DNA of 64,000 nt from Hydrotalea sandarakina (GTDB lineage Bacteria; Bacteroidota; Bacteroidia; Chitinophagales; Chitinophagaceae): assembly GCF_003254115.1 (NCBI RefSeq), contig NZ_QKZV01000003.1, forward strand, positions 124,001-188,000, written 5' to 3'. Every line of letters begins with the position of its first letter. Position 1 is the stretch's first letter. The notes under the pieces were generated by a model. That model was not told the DNA's origin. It saw nothing but the letters and a program-made list of their open reading frames with translations, and made no database searches. Of this stretch, positions 54,313 to 63,234 are shown one piece after another. The position numbers and the translations under genes were made by a program.

Positions 54313-56886
54313 TTATGCAGAATTCCTCCCTGCATTAATAATTCCAAACGAGCATCGCATGGCCAGCTTTTCGTAAATATTTTTCAACGGTTCTTTTGAG
54401 GGTATATTTTCTAGTTCTCTAATTTTGGTAATTGCATATTGCTGAATAGTAACCAATGGCAATACTATTCTCTCACGCATTTGAATAGATAAATGATCAA
54501 CCGGATAATCGGCCATTAAAGTAGTTTTACCATTTAGCAATAAAACATATTTTTTTGTTAGCTCATATTCATGAAACAACATATTCCAAATATCGCTGTA
54601 TTTTTCATCGTTCGCTAAAAAAGCAGTTAATGGGAAGAAGCATTTCTGCATGGCCATTTCACAATTATCAATCAGTGTTTTGAAAAATAAAGAATGTTGA
54701 TACATGGCTTTTATATCATTCCATTTGCCTTGCTTTTCGGCAGTTTGCAAAGCAGTACCTACACCAAAATAACCGGTTACATTAATCTTAATTTGACTCC
54801 ATGAACCTACAAATGGAATGGCACGCAAATCGTTTAACGTTAGTTTGGTTGAGCTACCTCGTTTGGTAGGCCTACTGCCTATATTGGTTTCAGAATACAA
54901 TTTTAAAGGACTAACATGCACTAAGAAATCAATGAAATAGGGATGATTTTTCAATTGCAGAAAAGCATCATAGCTGATTGAAGCAATTTCACTCATTAAC
55001 GCTTCTTCTTTTTCAGTAAAAGTGATAGCATTATTTGAAAATATTTCATTATACATACCTGCATGTATCAGTTGCTCAATATTGTATTGGGCAGAATCAA
55101 CAGTTCCAAAATTAGAACTTACAGTTTGACCTTGTATGGTTAATTGTATTTCTTTATTGGAAATATTCTTACCCATTGAAGCATAAAACTGGTGGGTTTT
55201 ACCGCCACCACGTGCAGGAGGACCACCCCTACCATCAAAGAATACAACGTCAATGCCATATTGTTGTGAAATAGCAGTTAAAGCTTCTTTAGTTTTATAG
55301 ATACTCCAATTGGCCATTAAATAACCCCCATCTTTGGTACCATCACTAAAGCCTAACATAATGGTTTGTTTGTTATTCCGATATTTTAAATGAGCACGAT
55401 ACACCTTATGTTGGTACAAAGTTTCCATAATATGTGCTGCATTTTGCAAATCGTCAATAGTTTCAAAAAGGGGAACAATATCAATTGACATTTTTTCTTT
55501 TGGCCACCCCATCATTAAAAACATACCAAACACTTCCATTACATTCACAGCACTAAAGCAATGGCTAATGATATAACGATTACAACCGGCTTCACCATTT
55601 AACTGTTGAATTTGACGGATAGCACCAACAATTTCCAACGTATCTTTTTGCACTGCATCGGCGAACAAATTAGTATCTATAACAGTTGAAATATTAGCAA
55701 GTAAATTCAATTGCTCATTCTCAGATACATCATTAAAGTTTTTGGGCAAAATAGCGTTGTTAGCAATAATCGTTTCGTAAATTTTTCCGTGAATACTACT
55801 ATCCTGCCTTATATCTAAGGTTGCAAAATGTAAACCAAACAACTCTACTTTATTAATTAATGAATCAACTAAACCTACAAATAGTTGGTTATACTCATAA
55901 ATTAACTGATGCTTAATTTTTTCGAGTGCGTCTAATATTTCAGCTTTAGTTAAATCGAATGCATGACCAGGAACAAACAAGTTATCATACAATCTTTTTT
56001 CCAAATTAGTTAAGGCTGCATCTACACCTTTAAAAGTTAGCCTACGTTTTAATTTACGTACTTCAGTATAATATGATTTTACAATACTTTCTCGCAATGA
56101 GTTAGCCACTTTTACTGAAATATCTTTCGTAACAAATGGATTTCCATCACGGTCGCCACCCGGCCAAAAACCCATTCGCAAAATGGTATGATGCGGCTGC
56201 AATAAATCGGGCATATTTTCTTTCATGTAAGAAATAATTTTCCCGGCAGCATGGTAAAAAACATTTTCTAAATACCAAATTAAACTTACTGCTTCATCGT
56301 AAGGAGTAGGTTTTTGTTGTTGAAAAAAAGGAGTACGACCCAGTTGTTGTAAATAAGTATAAATCTGTTTTTCATTATTGGCATTAATAGCACTCGATAA
56401 ATCGTGAATGATTCCCAAAACAGCACCTCTATAAAATTGAGTTGGATGTGCCGTTAATACCAATTGAATATGAAAATCATTCATTCGTTTTTTTAAAACT
56501 TCTAACAATTGCTTTTGTTCTGCTTCAATTAACAACTGCTTCACTGTACCTTTTCCTTGCATATCATTCACTTCACGAAAAGCAGCATCTTCCAATGCAT
56601 CAAACAAAACAACTTGTCGTTCAACATATTGAACAAATCGAAATAACAAATCAATTTTTTCTTGTTCGTTTAATATTTCTGTTTGTGTTTGAAAAAAATG
56701 TTCAATAATTTCCGAAGGTGCCTGCTTTTTCTTATATCCTTCTTCACAATGCAATAATAACATTGACACCAATATTCCGGTTTTTTCAATTTTATGGAAG
56801 GGAAGAGATGTAAAAAGACTATTATATAATTGAAATTTAATAGCTACCTGACTTTGGAATACGGATAAATTTGCAGAACCAGACAT
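54313..56886 (-). CDS. ppc: Phosphoenolpyruvate carboxylase
   Basis: Ppc fixes bicarbonate onto PEP to give oxaloacetate, the precursor of aspartate and hence of threonine and isoleucine. The 857 residues carry the catalytic motifs LTAHPTQ near 158 (catalytic His), GGDRDGNPFVT near 240, GFSDGTKDGGYL near 515, and FFDGRGGPPARGGGKTH with the mobile glycine loop near 555. The C-terminus reads NAGRNSA, where many PPCs end in a form of GMRNTG; this part contacts the aspartate effector, so inhibition may differ. It is monocistronic and divergent from thrABC. Confidence 0.95.
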   Translation of the reverse strand: MSGSANLSVFQSQVAIKFQLYNSLFTSLPFHKIEKTGILVSMLLLHCEEGYKKKQAPSEIIEHFFQTQTEILNEQEKIDLLFRFVQYVERQVVLFDALEDAAFREVNDMQGKGTVKQLLIEAEQKQLLEVLKKRMNDFHIQLVLTAHPTQFYRGAVLGIIHDLSSAINANNEKQIYTYLQQLGRTPFFQQQKPTPYDEAVSLIWYLENVFYHAAGKIISYMKENMPDLLQPHHTILRMGFWPGGDRDGNPFVTKDISVKVANSLRESIVKSYYTEVRKLKRRLTFKGVDAALTNLEKRLYDNLFVPGHAFDLTKAEILDALEKIKHQLIYEYNQLFVGLVDSLINKVELFGLHFATLDIRQDSSIHGKIYETIIANNAILPKNFNDVSENEQLNLLANISTVIDTNLFADAVQKDTLEIVGAIRQIQQLNGEAGCNRYIISHCFSAVNVMEVFGMFLMMGWPKEKMSIDIVPLFETIDDLQNAAHIMETLYQHKVYRAHLKYRNNKQTIMLGFSDGTKDGGYLMANWSIYKTKEALTAISQQYGIDVVFFDGRGGPPARGGGKTHQFYASMGKNISNKEIQLTIQGQTVSSNFGTVDSAQYNIEQLIHAGMYNEIFSNNAITFTEKEEALMSEIASISYDAFLQLKNHPYFIDFLVHVSPLKLYSETNIGSRPTKRGSSTKLTLNDLRAIPFVGSWSQIKINVTGYFGVGTALQTAEKQGKWNDIKAMYQHSLFFKTLIDNCEMAMQKCFFPLTAFLANDEKYSDIWNMLFHEYELTKKYVLLLNGKTTLMADYPVDHLSIQMRERIVLPLVTIQQYAITKIRELENIPSKEPLKNIYEKLAMRCSFGIINAGRNSA

Positions 56887-56955
56887 AATAAACTTTATAT
56901 TTTAAACGAATGATACAAATTCTTAGATATTTCAGGCTTGAAAATTAATAAATAT

Positions 56956-56988
56956 TTTGGTAGAATTATTGAATTTTATTTATCTTAG
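56956..56988 (+). promoter_or_regulatory. Possible thr operon promoter
   Basis: TTTG at 56956-56959 and TAtcTTAG at 56981-56988 (one mismatch to TAnnTTTG) lie 21 bp apart. Transcription would start near 56995, about 40 bases before the Thr-rich leader ORF. The same TTAG variant occurs ahead of the first amt gene. Confidence 0.4.
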
Positions 56989-57033
56989 CAACCGAAATTG
57001 TAAATATCGTCAATTCAACACGCATTATTAGCA

Positions 57034-57093
57034 ATGTTGTACACAACTTTAAACATACTTGCTATTACAACCACCACCACAACTACCCTGTAA
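57034..57093 (+). CDS. Threonine/isoleucine-rich leader peptide of the thr operon
   Basis: A 19-codon ORF, ATG to TAA, encoding MLYTTLNILAITTTTTTTL. It has nine Thr codons, seven of them in a row at 57067-57087, and two Ile codons, as in the thrL peptide of enteric bacteria. The last Thr codon and stop lie in a 6-bp hairpin (TACCCT 57084-57089, AGGGTA 57094-57099). Downstream, TAGTT-CCTGA-AACTA (57141-57155) and AAACTA/TAGTTT (57150-57155, 57166-57171, then AATTTTT) exclude each other and could be antiterminator and terminator, but both stems are short and AT-rich. The coding pattern is clear; the switch is not proven. Confidence 0.7.
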   Translation: MLYTTLNILAITTTTTTTL

Positions 57094-57204
57094 AGGGTAA
57101 TACTACATTTATATAATACTCCGGGCAATTTTGCTGATTTTAGTTCCTGAAACTAGTATGCACTTTAGTTTAATTTTTACATTTTAAATAGTATAAATTT
57201 TATA

Positions 57205-57220
57205 TAAAATAATTATTTTA
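57205..57220. repeat. Perfect AT palindrome just before thrA
   Basis: TAAAATAATTATTTTA is a 16-base perfect palindrome ending at the first base of the thrA start codon. It has no loop, so it would act as a DNA site rather than an RNA hairpin. It may be chance in such AT-rich DNA. Confidence 0.3.
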
Positions 57221-59658
57221 TGATAGTAATGAAATTCGGCGGTTCGTCAGTAGCCAACGCAGATAACATTAAAAAGGTAGGTGAAATTGTAGCTAAGCAA
57301 CAAAATGAACGTTGTTTAGTTGTTGTTTCAGCACTGGGCGGCGTTACCGATGCTTTAATTCAAGCAGGCCAAACAGCATCTAAAGGCAATGAAAATTACA
57401 AACAATCGTTAGGTAATTTAGAAGCAAGACACTTAGATACTATTAAAAACTTATTGCCTATTACTGCTCAAAGTAGTTGTCTGAGTAATGTGAAACAAAA
57501 GTTTAATGAATTGGAAGATATTTGCGAAGGGGTATTCAGATTAGGGGAACTTTCAAAGCGTACATTAGACAGAATTATTAGTTACGGTGAACTTCTTTCG
57601 TCCGTAATTATTTCCAGCTATTTCAATGCCATTGAAATAAAAAACGTTTGGATAGATAGTCGAAAACTTATCATTACCAACAGCAACTTTGGATTTGCAC
57701 AAGTAAATTTTGTTGAAACCAACAAAAACATTCAAGCATTTATCAACAATAGCAATGCGAATCTATTTGTAGCTCCTGGTTTCATTGCTTCAAATGAAAC
57801 AGGACTAACAACCACTTTAGGCAGAGGGGGTTCTGATTATACAGCAGCTATTTTTGCAGCAGCTATTCATGCCAATGCTTTAGAAATATGGACTGATGTT
57901 ACAGGCATGATGACAGCTGACCCGCGTTGGGTAAGTAATGCAAAAACCATTCCTTCTACTTCATATAAAGAAGCCATGGAATTATCGCACTTTGGTGCAA
58001 AAGTAATTTATCCTCCTACTATACAACCTGCCATGCAACAGCTTATTCCGATTTGGATAAAAAACACTTTTGAACCACAACAACCCGGTACCGTTATTGA
58101 AAACATTTCTAAAAAAGAAAATGAAATAATTACCGGTATTTCAAGTATCAACGCTATTAGCTTATTAAGTTTAGAAGGAAGCGGCATGGTGGGAATACCC
58201 GGTTTTTCTAAACGCTTATTTGAGGCATTATCTTCTGCAAACATCAATGTAATTCTAATTACTCAAAGTTCTTCTGAACACTCAATATGCGTAGCAGTAA
58301 ATACTGCAGATGCAATTATTGCTCAGCAAGTTGTTGATGAGCATTTTACACACGAAATTAATACCGGAAAATTAGAGCCATTGAAATTAGAACACGATTT
58401 ATCAATAGTAGCATTGGTTGGTGACAAAATGAAGAGCCATCCGGGTATTGCCGGTAAAATGTTTGCTGCATTAGGAAGAAACGGCATTAATATAAGAGCT
58501 ATTGCACAAGGATCATCAGAACGAAATATTTCTGCAGTAGTAGCTAATAAAGATGTAAAAAAAGCAGTGAATGTTTTACATGAAGCTTTCTTTGAATCAT
58601 CCTACAAGCAATTAAATCTATTTATTGTTGGAACCGGTAATGTTGGCAGTAAATTAATAGAACAAATTAATCAACAACAAAAATATTTATTAGAAAATTT
58701 AAATATTCAAATTCGAATAACCGGAATTGGAAATAGCAGGCACATGTTGTTTAATGACGAAGGTATTGATTTATCAAAATGGCATCAGTTAATAAACGAG
58801 GCACCGGCTATGCATTTACATTCATTTGTGAAAAGCATTATTACAAAAAATTTACGTAACAGTGTTTTGGTAGATGTTACAGCAAATGAACAAGTAGCTG
58901 AAACATATGCCGAACTTTTAGCCAACTCCATAGCAGTTGTAGCTTGTAATAAAATTGCAGCTGCATCAACTTATAACAATTATAAAAAATTAAAAAACTT
59001 ATCGCGAGAATATAATGCTCCTTATTTTTTTGAAACCAATGTGGGTGCCGGATTACCCATAATTGGAACTTTAAACGATTTAATGAAAAGTGGTGATACC
59101 ATTCATTCAATACAAGCCGTTTTATCAGGTACTTTAAACTATGTATTTAATCACTATGATGGTAAGGAACCCTTTGCGGCGATAGTAAAACGCGCACAAA
59201 ATGAGGGCTACACAGAACCTGACCCGCGATTAGACTTAGGTGGAACTGATGTAATGCGCAAGATTTTAATATTGGCACGTGAAGCCGGCACAACAATGGA
59301 AATTGAAGAAGTTGAGAATCATAGCTTTCTTCCCGCCTCATGCATGGAAGGAACAGTTGAAGACTTTTACAATGAATTAGCAGCTCATGAATTACACTTT
59401 AAAGCATTATACGAGAATGCACAAAAAAATAATTGCAAATTAAAATTTGTGGCAGAGTTTAAAAATGGAAAAGCAGAGGTTGGATTAAGAGCTATTCCAT
59501 CTAATTCAGATTTTTATCATTTATATGGAAAAGACAATATTGTGCTCTTCTATACCAAACGTTATCCGGAACAACCTTTAGTAGTAAAAGGTGCCGGTGC
59601 CGGTGCAGACGTTACCGCATCAGGTGTTTTTGCCGACATAATTAGAGTAGCACAATAA
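57220..59658 (+). CDS. thrA: Bifunctional aspartate kinase/homoserine dehydrogenase
   Basis: The 812-residue fusion catalyses the first and third steps from aspartate to threonine. The aspartokinase domain (about 1-295) has MKFGGSSVAN, LGRGGSDYTAA and TDVTGMMTADPRW. Two ACT domains (about 310-455) follow with LEGSGMVGIPGFSKRLFEAL and GRNGINIRAIAQGSSERNIS. The homoserine dehydrogenase domain (about 465-812) has the NAD motif FIVGTGNVGSKLI, NVGAGLPIIGTL and LDLGGTDVMRKILILAREAG, and ends VKGAGAGADVTASGVFADI. A second ATG at codon 4 (57229) is possible. The gene lies 126 bases after the leader stop and 27 before thrB. Confidence 0.97.
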   Translation: MIVMKFGGSSVANADNIKKVGEIVAKQQNERCLVVVSALGGVTDALIQAGQTASKGNENYKQSLGNLEARHLDTIKNLLPITAQSSCLSNVKQKFNELEDICEGVFRLGELSKRTLDRIISYGELLSSVIISSYFNAIEIKNVWIDSRKLIITNSNFGFAQVNFVETNKNIQAFINNSNANLFVAPGFIASNETGLTTTLGRGGSDYTAAIFAAAIHANALEIWTDVTGMMTADPRWVSNAKTIPSTSYKEAMELSHFGAKVIYPPTIQPAMQQLIPIWIKNTFEPQQPGTVIENISKKENEIITGISSINAISLLSLEGSGMVGIPGFSKRLFEALSSANINVILITQSSSEHSICVAVNTADAIIAQQVVDEHFTHEINTGKLEPLKLEHDLSIVALVGDKMKSHPGIAGKMFAALGRNGINIRAIAQGSSERNISAVVANKDVKKAVNVLHEAFFESSYKQLNLFIVGTGNVGSKLIEQINQQQKYLLENLNIQIRITGIGNSRHMLFNDEGIDLSKWHQLINEAPAMHLHSFVKSIITKNLRNSVLVDVTANEQVAETYAELLANSIAVVACNKIAAASTYNNYKKLKNLSREYNAPYFFETNVGAGLPIIGTLNDLMKSGDTIHSIQAVLSGTLNYVFNHYDGKEPFAAIVKRAQNEGYTEPDPRLDLGGTDVMRKILILAREAGTTMEIEEVENHSFLPASCMEGTVEDFYNELAAHELHFKALYENAQKNNCKLKFVAEFKNGKAEVGLRAIPSNSDFYHLYGKDNIVLFYTKRYPEQPLVVKGAGAGADVTASGVFADIIRVAQ

Positions 59659-59685
59659 TTTTAAGCCACCTGACACACTTAGAAA

Positions 59686-60627
59686 ATGATAACAATTAAA
59701 CATCAAAGCATTACCGTTAGTAGTCCGGCAACCGTTGCCAATATGGTTTGCGGTTTTGACATTTTAGGCTTTGCATTACAGGCACCTTATGATATTTATA
59801 CCTTAACAATCAGCAATGAAAAAGGCATAAAAATTATTCAGGAGGATGCTTTTGATTTACCTGCAAACCCTGAAGAAAATGTTTCAGGTGCCGCACTATT
59901 AGCATTTTTGGAAGCAGTTCCTGAAATACCGGGATTAATATTACACAGTAAAAAAAACATTAAACCCGGAAGTGGCATTGGCTCAAGTGCTGCAAGTGCT
60001 GCCGGCGTAGTGGTTGCAGCAAACCATTTAATCAATAATTATTTTCCTAAAGAAGAACTGGTGCGGTTTGCTATGTTTGGTGAAAAAGTAGCCAGTGGCG
60101 TTAAGCATGCCGATAATATTGCCCCTGCTATATATGGCGGCGTAACCTTAATTCGTTCTATTTTCCCCTTAGATATTATTCCAATTCAAGCCCCGGATTT
60201 GTACGTAACAATTGTACATCCACAAATTGAAATTCGTACAGCTGATGCCAGGCAAATTTTAAAACAGAATATTTTATTAAAAGATGCCATTAAACAATGG
60301 GGAAATATTGCAGGCTTGGTAGCAGGCTTAATACATCACGATTACGATTTAATTGGCAGAAGTTTGGAAGATGTAATTATTGAGCCCGTTAGAAGTATAC
60401 TTATACCAGGATTTAATGAAATTAAAATTAAATGCAAAGAAGCAGGCGCATTAGGAGGTGGTATATCAGGCTCAGGCCCATCTATTTTTATGCTAAGCAC
60501 CACATTACAAATAGCCAATTCAGTTGAACAAATTATGCAAGAAGTTTATAACCAAATTGGATTGGCATATAACACCTATGTTACCACCATTAACCATGAA
60601 GGTGTAAAAATATTGGATTCAAAATAA
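59686..60627 (+). CDS. thrB: Homoserine kinase
   Basis: A GHMP-family kinase that phosphorylates homoserine. The 313 residues include ATVANMVCGFDILGFAL near residue 15, the phosphate loop KPGSGIGSSAASAAG near 97, and the C-terminal GALGGGISGSGPSIFML near 258. The N-terminus with its substrate-binding Asn and Asp is typical of ThrB. It lies 27 bases after thrA and 37 before thrC, in the standard order. Confidence 0.96.
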   Translation: MITIKHQSITVSSPATVANMVCGFDILGFALQAPYDIYTLTISNEKGIKIIQEDAFDLPANPEENVSGAALLAFLEAVPEIPGLILHSKKNIKPGSGIGSSAASAAGVVVAANHLINNYFPKEELVRFAMFGEKVASGVKHADNIAPAIYGGVTLIRSIFPLDIIPIQAPDLYVTIVHPQIEIRTADARQILKQNILLKDAIKQWGNIAGLVAGLIHHDYDLIGRSLEDVIIEPVRSILIPGFNEIKIKCKEAGALGGGISGSGPSIFMLSTTLQIANSVEQIMQEVYNQIGLAYNTYVTTINHEGVKILDSK

Positions 60628-60664
60628 AATGAACAACAACGCTACAAACAGAAAAGTTTGAACA

Positions 60665-61963
60665 ATGAAATACTATAGTTTAAATAAACAATCACCGGTA
60701 GTTGATTTTGCACAAGCTACAATTCAAGGACAAGCACCTGACAAGGGTTTATATTTCCCTGAAACCATTCCTACTTTACCAAAAGGATTTATTGATAATA
60801 TTCATCAATACAATAAAATTGAAATTGGCATTACGGTTATGTTACCGTATATAGGCAACAGCATGCCACTTCAACAATTGGAAAAAATTATTGAAGAAAC
60901 CATCAACTTTCCATTTCCATTAATATCTATTACACCTTCCATACATGCTTTAGAATTGTTTCATGGACCAACATTGGCTTTTAAAGATGTTGGTGCCAGA
61001 TTTATGAGTAGAAGCTTAGGTTACTTTAACAGGAATAATTCCAAACCGGTAACCGTTTTAGTAGCAACATCGGGTGATACAGGTGGTGCAGTTGCAAATG
61101 GTTTTTTAGGAGTACAAGGTGTTGAAGTAATTATTTTATTTCCTAAAAATAAAGTAAGTAAGGTGCAGGAATTACAACTCACTACACAAGGTAATAATAT
61201 TACTGCCTTGGAGATTGAAGGTAACTTTGATGATTGCCAAGCAATGGTAAAAGATGCTTTTATAGATAAGGATTTACAGCAACATTATACACTCACATCT
61301 GCCAATTCGATTAATGTAGCAAGATGGTTACCACAGCAACTTTATTATTTTTACGCATACCAACAATGGCAGCAGCAATTGCCCCCCGTTATATCTGTAC
61401 CAAGCGGCAATTTCGGGAATATTTGTGCAGCTATACTTGCCCATGAATCAGGCTTACCCGTACAACATTTCATAGCAGCATGTAATTCCAATAAAGTTGT
61501 AACCGATTATTTAAGCAATGGTGTTTATCAACCACAAAAAGCTATTCCAACATTTTCAAATGCAATGGACGTGGGCAATCCCAGCAATTTTATTCGAATA
61601 CTAGAAATTTTTCATCAATCGTTTCAAACACTAAAAAATAAAATAAGCAGTTATAGCATTAATGACGATACAACTTTACAAACCATACAAGAAGTCTATC
61701 AACAACATCATTATTTACTTGACCCGCATGCTGCAGTGGCTTTTGCTGCAATCAATCAATATTTACAGCAACATCCTAATTTAAAAGGATATATAGCTGC
61801 AACTGCCCATCCTGTAAAATTTCCGGATGTTGTTAAAAAGGCTACTCAAATAGAGGTACCTATTCCCGAGAGCATTCAAGATTTATTTAGTAAACCACAA
61901 AACAGTACAGTATTGCCTGCACATTTCTCAGCGTTAAAAGAGTTTTTATTGAACAGGAAATAA
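60665..61963 (+). CDS. thrC: Threonine synthase
   Basis: ThrC, a PLP enzyme, converts O-phosphohomoserine to threonine. The 432 residues start with the ThrC N-terminal domain (YYSLNKQSPVVDFAQAT, then DKGLYFPE). The PLP-lysine motif is LAFKDVGARFMSR near residue 105, ATSGDTGGAVANGF follows, and then SVPSGNFGNICAA, typical of the bacterial class. The last 18 bases overlap the 3' end of the convergent lactonase-like gene, and no terminator hairpin is visible between them. Confidence 0.96.
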   Translation: MKYYSLNKQSPVVDFAQATIQGQAPDKGLYFPETIPTLPKGFIDNIHQYNKIEIGITVMLPYIGNSMPLQQLEKIIEETINFPFPLISITPSIHALELFHGPTLAFKDVGARFMSRSLGYFNRNNSKPVTVLVATSGDTGGAVANGFLGVQGVEVIILFPKNKVSKVQELQLTTQGNNITALEIEGNFDDCQAMVKDAFIDKDLQQHYTLTSANSINVARWLPQQLYYFYAYQQWQQQLPPVISVPSGNFGNICAAILAHESGLPVQHFIAACNSNKVVTDYLSNGVYQPQKAIPTFSNAMDVGNPSNFIRILEIFHQSFQTLKNKISSYSINDDTTLQTIQEVYQQHHYLLDPHAAVAFAAINQYLQQHPNLKGYIAATAHPVKFPDVVKKATQIEVPIPESIQDLFSKPQNSTVLPAHFSALKEFLLNRK

Positions 61964-63067
61964 TTTAATACACACAGGCTTTTCTGTTTTTATTTGAACA
62001 CCGGTTGGCATAAGCATTCCGGTGCTTTTATATATTGAAAATACAACAATGTTGTTCGTATCGCGATTGGCTACTAATAAAAATTTTCCTGTTGGGTCAA
62101 TGGCAAAATTGCGTGGATGTACGCCTAGGCTTGATTGATGTCCCAATTCTGTTAGTGTTCCATTTGCAGCAATTCTGTAAATAGTAATATCATTTGCCTT
62201 TCCTCTGTTTGAAGTATATAAATATTTACCATCGGGAGTAATGTGTATATCAGCACTACCTCTATCATTAGGGTCACCAACGGTGCAGGAATTGACGGTT
62301 TGTATAGCATGCAAACGGCCTGTTGTACTATCGTAATCAAAACAAATAACTTTACCAGCTAATTCAGTAATTAAGTAAGCAAATTTTCTATTAGGACTAA
62401 ACGTTAAGTGCCTAGGGCCATAACCATCCGGAACATCAAACAGTGCCGTATCTGTTTCCGATAAGGGTGCTGCACTGTTACTTGGGTTAAACTTATATTG
62501 ATATACTTTATCAGTACCTAAATCATCAACAAATAAATATTTATTATCGGGTGAAAAAATGGTACAATGTACATGTGCTTGTTCCTGACGTGTAACATTT
62601 ACGCTATAACCATGGTGTTCAATATTCTGGGCAAGTGGTTGTAAAGATCCATCTGCATTTATTTTTAACATAGACAAACTACCACTGCTATAATTAGCAA
62701 CTGCAGCCCATGTATTTGTAGCATCTACATCAATATAACAGGGATCATCGCCCCCACTTGGGGTAGAGTTGAGTAATTGTAATGTGCCATTTTTTTTATT
62801 AAATGAAAAAGCGCTTACGCCACCCGGTACCTCTTTATGATTTTCGTTAACTGCATAAACATATTGTCCATTATGGGTTACAGTTAAATAAGATGGATTT
62901 GAAGTACCGTTAAAAGTACTTACCAATTTAGCCTCACCATTGGTAGCATTAAATTTATACACTTCAATGTGATTGGTATAGCTACCTACCAACATGTAAT
63001 ATTGATTAGGCTGACTAATACCGAAAATACTAATACAAAAAAAACAAAGGGTTACCAACAAACGCAT
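61946..63067 (-). CDS. Lactonase-family beta-propeller (6-phosphogluconolactonase-like)
   Basis: The start is the ATG of MRLLVTLCFFCISIFG (373 residues); an in-frame ATG seven codons upstream would disrupt the signal peptide less neatly. After the signal peptide (to about residue 19) come repeated propeller blades with YMLVGSYTNHIEVYKFN, NPSYLTVTHNGQYVYAVNE, VHCTIFSPDNKYLFVDDLG, PRHLTFSPNRKFAYLITEL and PRNFAIDPTGKFLLVANRD, the seven-bladed lactonase pattern. Cytoplasmic YbhE homologues hydrolyse 6-phosphogluconolactone; the signal peptide here makes that substrate doubtful. The function is left open. Confidence 0.87.
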   Translation of the reverse strand: MRLLVTLCFFCISIFGISQPNQYYMLVGSYTNHIEVYKFNATNGEAKLVSTFNGTSNPSYLTVTHNGQYVYAVNENHKEVPGGVSAFSFNKKNGTLQLLNSTPSGGDDPCYIDVDATNTWAAVANYSSGSLSMLKINADGSLQPLAQNIEHHGYSVNVTRQEQAHVHCTIFSPDNKYLFVDDLGTDKVYQYKFNPSNSAAPLSETDTALFDVPDGYGPRHLTFSPNRKFAYLITELAGKVICFDYDSTTGRLHAIQTVNSCTVGDPNDRGSADIHITPDGKYLYTSNRGKANDITIYRIAANGTLTELGHQSSLGVHPRNFAIDPTGKFLLVANRDTNNIVVFSIYKSTGMLMPTGVQIKTEKPVCIKLFPVQ

Positions 63068-63177
63068 AAAAATAGTTTTATAGTACAAGATAAATATTTT
63101 GCTACGAAACAGTTAGTTAAAAACCAATGAATGGAAGTTTTTGATATTTGCTAATTGTGCATTAAATGCATGCGAAT

Positions 63178-63213
63178 AAAAAAAGCCATTTGAAAAAAAA
63201 TCAAATGGCTTTT
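63178..63213 (-). terminator. Terminator of rpoB
   Basis: A 13-bp stem (AAAAGCCATTTGA at 63181-63193, TCAAATGGCTTTT at 63201-63213) is followed on the minus strand by seven U (A at 63178-63184). It begins 22 bases past the rpoB stop. Transcripts of rpoB would thus normally end here and not reach rpoC. Confidence 0.9.
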
Positions 63214-63234
63214 ATGATTAAACTTTCAGGCAGA

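Noticed and set aside
57141-57180. A firm thr terminator/antiterminator assignment
   Set aside because: The stems are only 5-6 bp and AT-rich; I report the leader peptide but not a defined switch.
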